This document shows positions 51,201-58,772 of a stretch of 64,000 nt of DNA, piece by piece. The DNA lies in the NCBI GenBank assembly GCA_040218415.1, contig JAVJRN010000075.1, positions 177,919-241,918 on the forward strand, written 5' to 3'. The stretch is from JAVJRN01 sp040218415. GTDB taxonomy: Bacteria; Bacteroidota; Bacteroidia; Cytophagales; Cyclobacteriaceae. Made by a program: the position numbers and the translations under genes. Positions within the stretch are counted from its first letter, which is position 1. Every line of letters begins with the position of its first letter. The notes under the pieces are model-generated. The model ran no database searches. It worked only from the letters and a program-made list of their open reading frames with translations, and was not told where the DNA came from.

Positions 51201-51292
51201 CACCATTTGAAGGTACTGATCCTGAAACCGATGAGTTCAGACAATATCCCAATGCCAAAACATATACGCTTGGTTTGAGCGCCACATTTTAA
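48233..51292 (+). CDS. SusC-like TonB-dependent receptor of the galactan PUL
   Basis: 1019 residues from the ATG at 48233; the longer frame from 48110 adds 41 residues without signal character. A signal peptide ('VSFLLLIFVSIKGYSQ', unusually preceded by about 20 polar and aromatic residues) leads into a carboxypeptidase-like domain (about 38-115, 'GKVVDSSDGSPLPGATVLI'). The plug has the SusC box 'VVVVGYGTKRKSDITGSVASI', 'YVIDGFPV' and 'IEILKDASATAIYGARGANGVVLITTKRG'. The barrel ends with 'WTPNNPSGTVPG', 'FVRLRNITLGYTF' and '…KTYTLGLSATF'. It pairs with the SusD gene 6 bp downstream and imports galacto-oligosaccharides by inference from the GH53 genes. Confidence 0.95.
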   Translation: MNSQLSIFKFFRCDNRFISIFRKVSFLLLIFVSIKGYSQSEIKGKVVDSSDGSPLPGATVLIPETGKGTVTDIDGNFTLSAAEGTKIVVSFIGYSNTEITIGSESTLNISLDMDIESLAEVVVVGYGTKRKSDITGSVASIRKADMNPGPIVSASNLLQNTAPGVVLTQSSAQPGGGFDVKIRGASSVLGANGPLYVIDGFPVTSDNVQPGSSSRHRSSPPRNPLNGINPQDIVSIEILKDASATAIYGARGANGVVLITTKRGGSKKLALDYSSSFSIQNLDREYDMLNASEFAKVSNEVFLRKNPEGDPIYSAAQINNAGEGTQWIDEITRLGTIHQQQISGSGGNQNLKYYISGNYFQHRGIADVSELERLGGRANIDYSKGKFKTGISVLLSQTKDRQVPFGANSGGAEFGGLFDNTRNWSPLLSVRDENGDFSVHPVRSLIPNPVSLLAIDDQTNTNRLLGTAFVEYEILEGLKAKINFGRDQSHSAREALVPLSVIRGEQANGEGEVGEIDSWSTLSEFTLSYEKSLPNNSRLTLLGGTTFQQFDVEGVSSFFVNFADQSTDFSQITNADTLSTVPFKERSRLFSYLARVNYSINDRYLFTFSFRADGSTKFGPNNKWGYFPSGAIAWKIHNEDFFNSSFIEELKLRASFGQIGNQEIGNKRSQSLYNVTRRTVIGGQPIQGLAALRPDNPDLRWETTTQLNLGIDFAIFNSRIFGSFDVYEKTTTDVLLDFQLPGTAGFDAVTVNAGSITNRGMEFSLTSKNMVGAFEWTSSLNLGFNKNQWKDRAGFYPEGRLIAVENGPLGGVYGYRVIGLFQTEAEIASSPNQEAVAIPQPGTFKYEDANGDGVITPEDRVLLGNYDPDMTFGVNNTFSYKNFDLNFFFQGSIGREKMNFTRAYLEDVDDITEGFNKSSAVKNRWTPNNPSGTVPGSDGILGGFANNSEYIEDASFVRLRNITLGYTFSEVRKISNLRVYADVQNLITITPFEGTDPETDEFRQYPNAKTYTLGLSATF

Positions 51293-51298
51293 TTGTTG

Positions 51299-52792
51299 AT
51301 GAATATGAATATTTCAAATATGATAAGCCACCGACCGACTGCTTTGTTACTCATTATCTTCATCACATTTTTTCTGCAATGTGAGCAGGTATTAGAAGAG
51401 GATGTCTTTGTAGATGTTGCGTCGAATAATTTCTTTCAAAATGATGCCGATGCGATTACCGCCGTGAATGCTATTTATGCCAAACTACGTGCCGATGGTA
51501 CAGTCACAGGCCAGTCGGGTCAGCAGGAAGGTTGGGGTGCTTTTGGATATGGAGAGGCCAGTATTTTTAACTACCAGCAAGTGCAGACTGATGAGCTTTT
51601 TGTAAAATGGTCTGGATTCAATGTATTTACGAACTTCACATTGACGCCCTCTAGTTATGGTAATTTCGGTTCTGTTTTCGGTGATTTATTTGAAGGTATT
51701 TTTATTGCCAATAATTTATTAGTAAATGTTGACGGAAACCCCAATGTAAGTGAGGAGATACAAAAAAGAGTAAAAGGCGAAGCACTCTTTGGAAGGGCTT
51801 TATTTTACAGCCAAGCGCTCAGCCTATTTGGAAACATACCTTTAATCATCAAGCCGCAAAGTGACCCGCTCAATTTACCAGTGCAGGCGCTACCTTCGGA
51901 AATAGCACAGCAAGTCATTGCTGATTTTACCTTAGCAGCTGAGCTTTTGCCAGCGAGTTATCCAGCGGAGGAGTATGGCAGATTCACCAAAGGCGCAGCA
52001 TATGCTCAGTTGACGAGATTTCAGCTCAATCAGAAAAATTGGCCTGCGGCTATCAGTGCAGCACGTGAGGTGCTAGGGCTAGGATACAGCCTTTCTCTAA
52101 GTTATCGTGACATCTTCAGTATAGACAATGGAAGTAATTCGGAGATTATTTTGACAATACCAAGCATCGCTCAGCCGGGAATTGGAAATACGATGATTGC
52201 CCATACATCTGAGTCTGATTATGAAACAGGAAGTTGGGGAGGTCATCTAGCCAGACTTGGATTCTATAATTCTTTCGATCCTGATGATATCAGAGGATCT
52301 TATTTGGTAAAAGACTACACAAGTGTGACTGGTGATGCGAAAAGTATACCTGATGGCGCGATGATTATTAAATATCAGCCAGACCCAAATAGGGTAGGGC
52401 CATGGGCAGGAAATGATATCGTTTTGCATAGATTAAGCGAAGTATATCTCACCCTCGCAGAGGCACTCAATGAAGAAAATGGGCCAAACCAAGAATCAAT
52501 AGACTTGATCAATGCATTGCGAGATAGAGCATTTGACAGTGATCTTACCAAGCAAATTCAGTTAGTTGATTTTGGGACTAAGGACGCCTTAAGAGATAGA
52601 ATTCTTCAGGAAAGAAGTTGGGAACTATATGCCGAGAATTATCGCCGTGAAGATCTTATCCGACACGGGAAATATGTTTCAAAAGCCGTAGAAAGAGGTA
52701 TTACCAACGCACAACCTTTCCATGTGCTTTATCCGATTCCTCAGGATGAAATAGATAGAAACCCAAATCTGAAACAAAATCCTGGTTATTAA
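51299..52792 (+). CDS. SusD-like lipoprotein of the galactan PUL
   Basis: 497 residues from the ATG at 51299; two TTG codons just upstream are less likely starts. Lipoprotein signal with C28 ('ITFFLQC'). The SusD-like N-terminal half has 'DAITAVNAIYAKLRADG' and 'VKGEALFGRALFYSQALSLFGNIPLI'; the RagB C-terminal half has 'RLSEVYLTLAEALNEENG', 'ILQERSWELYAENYRREDLIRHGKYV' and the closing 'LYPIPQDEIDRNPNLKQNPGY'. Binds glycan over the SusC pore. Its stop shares one base with the first GH53 start (TAATG). Confidence 0.95.
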   Translation: MNMNISNMISHRPTALLLIIFITFFLQCEQVLEEDVFVDVASNNFFQNDADAITAVNAIYAKLRADGTVTGQSGQQEGWGAFGYGEASIFNYQQVQTDELFVKWSGFNVFTNFTLTPSSYGNFGSVFGDLFEGIFIANNLLVNVDGNPNVSEEIQKRVKGEALFGRALFYSQALSLFGNIPLIIKPQSDPLNLPVQALPSEIAQQVIADFTLAAELLPASYPAEEYGRFTKGAAYAQLTRFQLNQKNWPAAISAAREVLGLGYSLSLSYRDIFSIDNGSNSEIILTIPSIAQPGIGNTMIAHTSESDYETGSWGGHLARLGFYNSFDPDDIRGSYLVKDYTSVTGDAKSIPDGAMIIKYQPDPNRVGPWAGNDIVLHRLSEVYLTLAEALNEENGPNQESIDLINALRDRAFDSDLTKQIQLVDFGTKDALRDRILQERSWELYAENYRREDLIRHGKYVSKAVERGITNAQPFHVLYPIPQDEIDRNPNLKQNPGY

Positions 52793-54549
52793 TGAGGCCT
52801 GACAAGATGTTGGAAAAAAAGAATTGGAGTAAGTATATCATCCTTATTTTTTTGACGCTGACGTCCCATGGGACTTATAGTCAGACCTTCTATAAAGGGG
52901 TGGATCTCTCGTATGTCAATGAGCTGGAAGATTGTGGCGTTCGATACTTAGATAAAGACGGTAAGGAAGCAGAAGTTTATGGCATTTTCGAAGCAAATGG
53001 TGCCAACATCGTAAGGCTAAGGCTATGGCATAATCCTGCCTGGACCAACTACAGCAATTTGACTGATGTGAAAAAATCCATCAAAAGAGCTAAGGATTTG
53101 GGAATGGAAGTCCTTTTGGATTTTCATTATTCAGACTTCTGGACTGACCCGGGAAGGAACTGGCGACCAGCCGTGTGGGAGGAAATTGAGGATGATGCGG
53201 TACTTTCAGACTCACTCTATAACTATACTTACCATACGCTTTCGGAATTAAACGAAGAGGGATTACTGCCCGAAATGGTGCAAATAGGTAATGAAACCAA
53301 CGGCAATATTCTGATTAAAAGAGAGGGAATAGATATAGGCAATGGCACACCAAACTTATATCCAATCAACTGGGCGAGGCAATCCATGTTGTTCAATAAC
53401 GCGCTAAAAGCGGTTACTGATCTTGAGTCCATATTAGAAAAAGAGATCCAAACGATGATTCACATTGCCAATGCTGAATCTGCGGAAAGTTGGTTTGCCA
53501 ATGCCTCTCAAAATGGGGTTGCTGACTATGATATTATTGGGTTGAGTTATTATCCACAATGGCATAATCAAGATGTGAGAGAGCTCGGAGATTATGTGGC
53601 CTTCTTTAAAGAGACGTATAATAAGGAAGTCATGATTGTTGAGGTCGGGTATCCTTGGACGAGCGCTGGCTCTGGAGATGCGGCCAACAACGTACTAGGA
53701 GGGCCAAGTAAGCTGAGCACCTATGATGATTTTTCCCCTGAAGTGCAGGCGCAGTTTTTAACAGAACTGACGTGGCTGGTCAAAGAAAATGGAGGCGCAG
53801 GGGTCATTTATTGGGAGCCCGCTTGGGTGTCTTCTTCTTGCCAAACCTATTGGGGAACCGGCTCTCACTGGGACAATGCCACCTTGTTTGATTTTGAAAA
53901 TAAACCACATGCCGGAATGGATTTTCTTTCTTATGACTACACTACCAAACCTGATGGCCTAAAAGAACAAGAAATCACTTTCAAAGTAAACATGGAAGGC
54001 GTTTCGGATATCAATGACGTCTTTGTGACTGGAGATTTTACAGGAGAAGGAGATTGGCAGTTTTTACCCATGGAAGGAAAAGAAAGTGACATTTATGAGC
54101 TGAAGACCACTATTCCCGGTCGATCTTCTGGTGCTTATATTTTTTACAAAAACAATGATTGGGTGGTGGAATACCGCGAAATAGTGCCTGACGCTTGCGC
54201 TAATTTTTGGAATACCCATCGCTATTATTTGGTTAAAAATAGTCCGGTGGAATTCAACTTTGCATGGGGTAGCTGTACTACTGCCGTGAATGAATTACCA
54301 TTAAACTTAGATGGTATTTCGAAAAATGAAATCATACGCGTTTTCCCCAATCCGGTGGTTAATGAGCTTTTCATCAATGAGGGAATAAATATCCAAAGTG
54401 CTGTATTGATGGATGCGATGGGAAGGACAGTGCCAATTAAAATGGAAAATAATACCATTGATATGGGAGCCTTTTCCAACGGCATATATTTCTTGAAACT
54501 CGACACAGACGAAGGAAGCCAAACAATAAAAATTCTAAAAAATGATTAA
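52792..54549 (+). CDS. GH53 endo-beta-1,4-galactanase with T9SS sorting domain
   Basis: 585 residues. A signal peptide ends 'SHGTYSQ'. The GH53 catalytic barrel (about 30-385) has 'YKGVDLSYVNELEDCGVRY', 'IVRLRLWHNPAWTNYSN', 'EVLLDFHYSDFWTDPGRNW' and 'GVIYWEPAWVSS'. Acid/base E168 (QIGNET) and nucleophile E284 (IVEVGYPW) are assigned by family. A starch-binding-like beta domain follows (about 395-495, 'FKVNMEGVSDINDVFVTGDFTG'), then a type A T9SS domain (about 510-585, 'VFPNPVVNELFIN'). It therefore probably cuts beta-1,4-galactan (as in pectic arabinogalactan I) at the cell surface. It starts inside the susD stop and overlaps the second GH53 gene by 8 bp. Confidence 0.95.
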   Translation: MRPDKMLEKKNWSKYIILIFLTLTSHGTYSQTFYKGVDLSYVNELEDCGVRYLDKDGKEAEVYGIFEANGANIVRLRLWHNPAWTNYSNLTDVKKSIKRAKDLGMEVLLDFHYSDFWTDPGRNWRPAVWEEIEDDAVLSDSLYNYTYHTLSELNEEGLLPEMVQIGNETNGNILIKREGIDIGNGTPNLYPINWARQSMLFNNALKAVTDLESILEKEIQTMIHIANAESAESWFANASQNGVADYDIIGLSYYPQWHNQDVRELGDYVAFFKETYNKEVMIVEVGYPWTSAGSGDAANNVLGGPSKLSTYDDFSPEVQAQFLTELTWLVKENGGAGVIYWEPAWVSSSCQTYWGTGSHWDNATLFDFENKPHAGMDFLSYDYTTKPDGLKEQEITFKVNMEGVSDINDVFVTGDFTGEGDWQFLPMEGKESDIYELKTTIPGRSSGAYIFYKNNDWVVEYREIVPDACANFWNTHRYYLVKNSPVEFNFAWGSCTTAVNELPLNLDGISKNEIIRVFPNPVVNELFINEGINIQSAVLMDAMGRTVPIKMENNTIDMGAFSNGIYFLKLDTDEGSQTIKILKND

Positions 54550-55642
54550 ATACCTTTTCATTAGTGTGCTTTTTTTTGCGTCTTGTACAAATACACCACG
54601 AGAATATGTTGGTGCTGACCTTTCTTATGTTAACGAAATATTAGACTGTGGCGGAGCTTACCGTTCTAATGGAGAGTTAGTCGATCCTTATCAGCTCTTT
54701 TCAGAAAAGGGAACCAACTTGGTTCGGCTTAGACTATGGCACAATCCGACTTGGGCAGGTTACTCTAATTTCGAAGATGTAGCACTAGCCATCAAGCGAT
54801 CAAAGGCGCAGGGCATGGAAGTGCTCCTCGATTTTCATTATTCTGATACTTGGGCAGACCCACAACATCAGGTAATTCCCAAAGCTTGGGAAACGATCAC
54901 CGCTTTACCCGTCTTATCGGATAGCCTTTACAATTACACTTATGCGACGCTCAATAAACTACACCGCGAAAATTTGTTGCCGGAGTTTGTGCAGGTGGGT
55001 AATGAAATCAATATCGAGATCATGCAAGACTCGGCCAATATGGTTGTGGATACCATCAATTGGGAGAGAAACCTTACGCTGATCAATGCCGGTTTGAAAG
55101 CCGTCAATGATTTTTCTGTGGCGTCTAATACCGACATTCAAAAAATGATTCATATTGCACAGCCAGAAAATGCTCTTTGGTGGTTTGACCAAGCCACTAA
55201 AAATGGTCTGGCCGATTTTGAATGGATAGGATTATCTTACTATCCTAAGTGGTCAAGTTTTGGTTTGGAGGAGCTTTCGGTCGCTCTAGATTCTTTGATT
55301 AAGACCTACGAAAAGGAACTCATGATTGTGGAAACGGCTTATCCTCACACTTTAGTCAATGTGGACAATGCCCATAATATTTTGGGAGAAGATGCGCTTA
55401 TCGAAGGCTATCCGGCCACTCCCAATGGTCAGTTTCGTTTTATGAAAAAACTGTTGGAAGAAACTCGAAAATCAGGCGGTCGAGGTGTTATTTATTGGGA
55501 ACCCGCTTGGGTGACCTCAGATTGTCGTACGCTTTGGGGGCAAGGATCACACTGGGAAAATGCCTCTTTTTTCGATGGCCAAAATGGCAATGAGGCGTTA
55601 GAAACTTTTGATTTTTTCCAACTTGAACCAAACAGTCATTAA
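54542..55642 (+). CDS. GH53 endo-beta-1,4-galactanase, lipoprotein
   Basis: 366 residues, only the GH53 barrel behind a lipoprotein signal ('LFFASC'). It shares with its neighbour 'VGADLSYVNEILDCGG', 'LVRLRLWHNPTWAGYSNF', 'EVLLDFHYSDTWADPQ' and 'GVIYWEPAWVTSDC'. The catalytic pair is E155 (QVGNEI) and E264 (IVETAYPH). It lacks the extra beta domain and T9SS tail, so it is probably anchored to the membrane, facing the periplasm or surface, and may shorten imported oligosaccharides. The two GH53 enzymes are clearly related but not recent copies. Confidence 0.95.
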   Translation: MIKYLFISVLFFASCTNTPREYVGADLSYVNEILDCGGAYRSNGELVDPYQLFSEKGTNLVRLRLWHNPTWAGYSNFEDVALAIKRSKAQGMEVLLDFHYSDTWADPQHQVIPKAWETITALPVLSDSLYNYTYATLNKLHRENLLPEFVQVGNEINIEIMQDSANMVVDTINWERNLTLINAGLKAVNDFSVASNTDIQKMIHIAQPENALWWFDQATKNGLADFEWIGLSYYPKWSSFGLEELSVALDSLIKTYEKELMIVETAYPHTLVNVDNAHNILGEDALIEGYPATPNGQFRFMKKLLEETRKSGGRGVIYWEPAWVTSDCRTLWGQGSHWENASFFDGQNGNEALETFDFFQLEPNSH

Positions 55643-55684
55643 CTAAAACTAGCTATCCTATTGAAACATTTTAATAATTACCCC

Positions 55685-56470
55685 ATGCTTTTTTTATCCA
55701 TTTTTAGCCTTCTATTTTCTATGCTGATAGGTTGTTCAAATACTGAAGACGTAGTAGTAGAGGAGGAAATAGTAGTAATAGTCGAGGAAGAGGAAGAAGA
55801 GGAGGAGGAAGAAGAGGAAACGGGTTCTGGAATAGCTAATGCTTGTGGTTATCCACTTTATCCTCCTTTAGATACATTGATTGCATCCCATTCTTCTTGG
55901 GCAAGAGGTCACTATCCTAAGCGGATTGAAGTGTTTCAAAAGGATACTATTACACCACAGAACATTGTCATACTGGGAAACAGCCTGACAGAACAAGGTG
56001 GAAACTGGTCTACTAAAATTGGCAATGGAGCAACGGTAAATAACAGAGGAATCGCAGGGGATAATTGTGATGGCGTGCTGGCAAGATTGGGCGAGTTGAT
56101 GTGTAGTAAGCCAAAGAGTATATTTATTATGATTGGCACCAATGACCTTTGGACCAATTATACCGTAGCAGATGTGGGATTAAAAATCAACGAGATAGGC
56201 ACAATCTTGGCAGACGCACTACCTGAGTCAGAAATATTTGTGCAAACGCTGATGCCGCTGGGAGAAGGCCATGATAGAGCCGAGCGACTCAATGAAATCA
56301 ATCAAGAAATCAATGGATTTACAGATACAAAATATCAACTGCTAGATACATTTTCAGCCATGGCCAATGAGCAAGGCATTCTCACGGCAGATTTGACAGT
56401 AGATGGAGTGCATTTGTCAGCCGCTGGTTATGATAAGTGGGTGGCTTTTTTGAAAAATTCGATTGATTAG
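55685..56470 (+). CDS. SGNH/GDSL-family hydrolase, lipoprotein
   Basis: 261 residues from the ATG at 55685, giving the lipoprotein signal 'MLFLSIFSLLFSMLIGC'; a TTG at 55661 would add eight residues. A low-complexity acidic linker (about 25-47, mostly glutamate) follows the lipobox. SGNH blocks are block I 'IVILGNSLTEQGGNW' with S100, the block II glycine in 'NNRGIAGDNCDG', block III 'MIGTNDLWTN' and block V 'DGVHLSAAGYDKW' with Asp and His. It is probably a carbohydrate esterase (deacetylase) on galactan or pectin side chains; lipase activity is less likely in this context. Last gene of the PUL operon; a palindromic cluster starts 8 bp later. Confidence 0.9.
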   Translation: MLFLSIFSLLFSMLIGCSNTEDVVVEEEIVVIVEEEEEEEEEEEETGSGIANACGYPLYPPLDTLIASHSSWARGHYPKRIEVFQKDTITPQNIVILGNSLTEQGGNWSTKIGNGATVNNRGIAGDNCDGVLARLGELMCSKPKSIFIMIGTNDLWTNYTVADVGLKINEIGTILADALPESEIFVQTLMPLGEGHDRAERLNEINQEINGFTDTKYQLLDTFSAMANEQGILTADLTVDGVHLSAAGYDKWVAFLKNSID

Positions 56471-56477
56471 CTCATAG

Positions 56478-56939
56478 CCGTCATTTCGACCGCAGGGAGA
56501 AATCCCCTTCCATTTGAGAGGGACTTCTCATTCCGCTTAGCTACATTTCGAAGTGATGGTAACCATTTCCGTCATTTCGAACCCGACCAAAGGAAGGGTG
56601 AGAAATCCCCTTCTGTTTAAGGAGACTTCTCATTCCGCTTCGCTACATTTCGAATTGACGGTGAGGAAACTGGGGATGTCTCCTTCGTACCTCAGTTCGA
56701 CATGACGAATAACCATTCGCGTCATTTCGACCGCAGGCAGAAATCTCCCTCCATTAAAGGGGACTTCTCACTCCATTGCATTCCGTTTTGAAATGACGAC
56801 CAACCATTCCCGTCATTTCGACCGCAGGGAGAAATCCCCTTCTATTTGAGGAGACTTCTAATTCCGCTGCGCTACATTTCGAAGTGACGATAGGGAAACG
56901 GAGACTTCTCTTCCATTCCATTCGGTTTCGAAGTGACGA
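56478..56939. repeat. Palindromic repeat cluster 4
   Basis: Five or six units of the same family as in the 37.7-40.2 kb cassette, starting CCGTCATTTCGACCGCAG 8 bp after the SGNH gene and ending TTTCGAAGTGACG. Spacers such as TAACCATT and ACCAACCATTC recur. No nuclease gene lies nearby, so this is a non-autonomous cluster. It could also fold in the mRNA 3' end of the PUL operon and act as terminator or stabiliser. Confidence 0.9.
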
Positions 56940-56952
56940 CCAAAAGATATAT

Positions 56953-57001
56953 GCGACCCGATCTCCGCGACCCGATCTCCATAGATCTACGCGACGTAGA
57001 T
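56953..57001. repeat. 14-bp tandem duplication followed by small perfect hairpin
   Basis: GCGACCCGATCTCC occurs twice head to tail (56953-56966 and 56967-56980), followed by ATCTACG (56985-56991) and CGTAGAT (56995-57001) around CGA. It directly follows cluster 4. The rest, 57,002-57,280, holds no recognised feature besides the presumed promoter of the next gene. Confidence 0.8.
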
Positions 57002-57280
57002 TTTAAATACTTGAAGGTCTAAAGGAGCTCAGCAAATTTGAGCCTTGATTTTTGACAGCTAGTGAAATAATCGCTAGGTTTTTTGCTTGCTTAAATTGTC
57101 AATTAGTTGGTTTGGGACTCACAGTTTATGAAGACAAAAAGTTTGGTGTAGCACTACTGGTTTTTTCGTCCAAGAAGAGGGGTGATAAGCTCTGCAGCGG
57201 TGTTGCATGCTAAGCAAGTTACCAAACAGTATTGGACTACACCTGTTGCCTTAGTAGTAGAACATTTAAATACTGACATT

Positions 57281-57922
57281 ATGAAAACACTAATAATAGG
57301 CGCAAATGGCCAAATAGGAAGCATTTTGGCAGCTAAACTAAAGAAAAGCAATCACTCTCCAGTGCTAATGCTGAGAACTGAGAAACAAATTGAGGAATAT
57401 AAAAATCGGGGATATGATACGGTTTTGGGAGATCTGGAAAAAGATTTTGGACACGCTTTCGAAGGAGTAGAAGCTGTAGTCTTTACTGCTGGGTCAGGCG
57501 CACATACGGGAGATGATAAAACTCACCTGATTGATAGAGTTGGTGCAAAAAAAGCAGTTGACGAAGCGATCAAACATAAAGCAAAAAGATTTATCATGGT
57601 CAGTGCTTTTGGTGCAGATATGGATTCTTCTCAGTGGCCTGCGTCTATGTCAACGTACTATGCGGCCAAGGCAGATGCTGATAAGTACCTCTTACAAACC
57701 AATCTGGATTATACCATTCTTTTGCCTGGTAAACTTACCAATGAGTCTGGGACGGGTAATGTGATGCTCGGCGACAAGCTAGAACAAAGATCTGGAAGCA
57801 TTCCGAGAGCTGATGTCGCATCTGTTATTACACACATTATTGACGCCAAGCAAACTTATGGAGAGGCGCTCGAACTGCTAAGTGGGGAAGTCCCTGTGAA
57901 TGCCGCCATAAAGTCTATTTGA
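57281..57922 (+). CDS. NAD(P)-binding atypical SDR (YhfK/NmrA-like) protein
   Basis: 213 residues from the ATG at 57281, where the nucleotide-binding motif begins at once ('MKTLIIGANGQIGSILAAKL'); the frame is open upstream to 57182, but that part has no domain. The Rossmann motif is GANGQIG (7-13). Also seen are 'AVVFTAGSGAHTG', 'FIMVSAFGADMDSSQW' and 'YYAAKADADKYLLQTNLDYTILLPGKLTNE', which match the atypical short-chain dehydrogenase group 5 (SDR_a5) with a YxxxK-like YYAAK. These act as NAD(P)H sensors or reductases; the substrate is unknown. Confidence 0.9.
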   Translation: MKTLIIGANGQIGSILAAKLKKSNHSPVLMLRTEKQIEEYKNRGYDTVLGDLEKDFGHAFEGVEAVVFTAGSGAHTGDDKTHLIDRVGAKKAVDEAIKHKAKRFIMVSAFGADMDSSQWPASMSTYYAAKADADKYLLQTNLDYTILLPGKLTNESGTGNVMLGDKLEQRSGSIPRADVASVITHIIDAKQTYGEALELLSGEVPVNAAIKSI

Positions 57923-58094
57923 AATGAGGTACTCATCGGATAAGCTCTTGATTAACTTTAACTGAAGCGTCTTTGGGAGATTAACAAGTTTTCAAGCCAA
58001 GAGTGATGACTTTGCCATCTAAGATTCTTACCTATCATAGAGACAAACTGGCTGGTAGGAAACAATATACTCAACATTAAAAACCAAGAATAAT

Positions 58095-58427
58095 ATGATA
58101 TCTGTAAATATAGAACCAGTAAATTTTAATATCAGTCAAGAACTTATGGGTCATGTAAAAGGCACCTTCGAGGAGATTGACAAGTACAATGATATGATCG
58201 TTAACGCGGATGTGTATCTAAAATCATTGACCGAAACTGCCACTGGAAAAAAGGAGGTAAGCATCAAAGTCAACCTGCCTGGCAAAGATATTTTCATCTC
58301 CAAAGAAGATGAGGACTTTGTTTCAGCTATGCAAGAATTGTACGATACACTCAAGGTTCAATTGTCAAAGCACAAAGAAATGCACAAGGATAGACACGAA
58401 CCAGTACCCGGAAAATCTAAAATTTGA
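58095..58427 (+). CDS. HPF/RaiA-family ribosome hibernation-like protein
   Basis: 110 residues. The beta-alpha-beta-beta-beta-alpha pattern of the S30AE fold is readable: 'ISVNIEPVNFNISQELMGHVKGTFEEIDKYND', 'NADVYLKSLTETATGKKEVSIKVNLPGKDIFIS' and 'DFVSAMQELYDTLKVQLSKHKEMHKDRHE'. The length matches short HPF/YfiA rather than the long form with a dimerising C-domain. It would bind the small ribosomal subunit to inactivate ribosomes in stationary phase. Monocistronic. Confidence 0.9.
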   Translation: MISVNIEPVNFNISQELMGHVKGTFEEIDKYNDMIVNADVYLKSLTETATGKKEVSIKVNLPGKDIFISKEDEDFVSAMQELYDTLKVQLSKHKEMHKDRHEPVPGKSKI

Positions 58428-58772
58428 AGAAATAGTTTTTAGCTCTTTTCGAAAGGTTATTATGCTTCGCTACACGGTGAATTAGCAGATTAATTGCTTT
58501 CATTTATTAAAAAAAGACCCATTGGCCTCCATTTTTAAGGCCTCCATGCTCAATGAAACACGCCATTTTCAATCTTCATTATAAGAGGTCAAATGAAACA
58601 AGAAAAGAGGATCTCATTCGCAAGCATAATGACTATATTTCTGCCACGAGCTTGGCGAGGTATTTTGAATCAAGGAAAAAGTATAGCTAAAGCACCCAGC
58701 CAGAACCTTACGAGAATAAAAACTTCATTGAAAAAAGTGACTATACAAGACTATACCTGAAGAGCTGCGAAT
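58428..58772. other. Intergenic region, 345 bp, with a doubtful 55-codon ORF
   Basis: Between the hibernation-factor gene and the convergent DUF5916 gene. An ORF from ATG 58593 to TGA 58760 on the plus strand encodes 55 basic residues (MKQEKRISFASIMTIF… …VTIQDYT) with no recognised motif; confidence that it is a gene is low. A weak GGCCT/AGGCC stem near 58524-58541 may end the upstream transcript. Confidence 0.35.
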
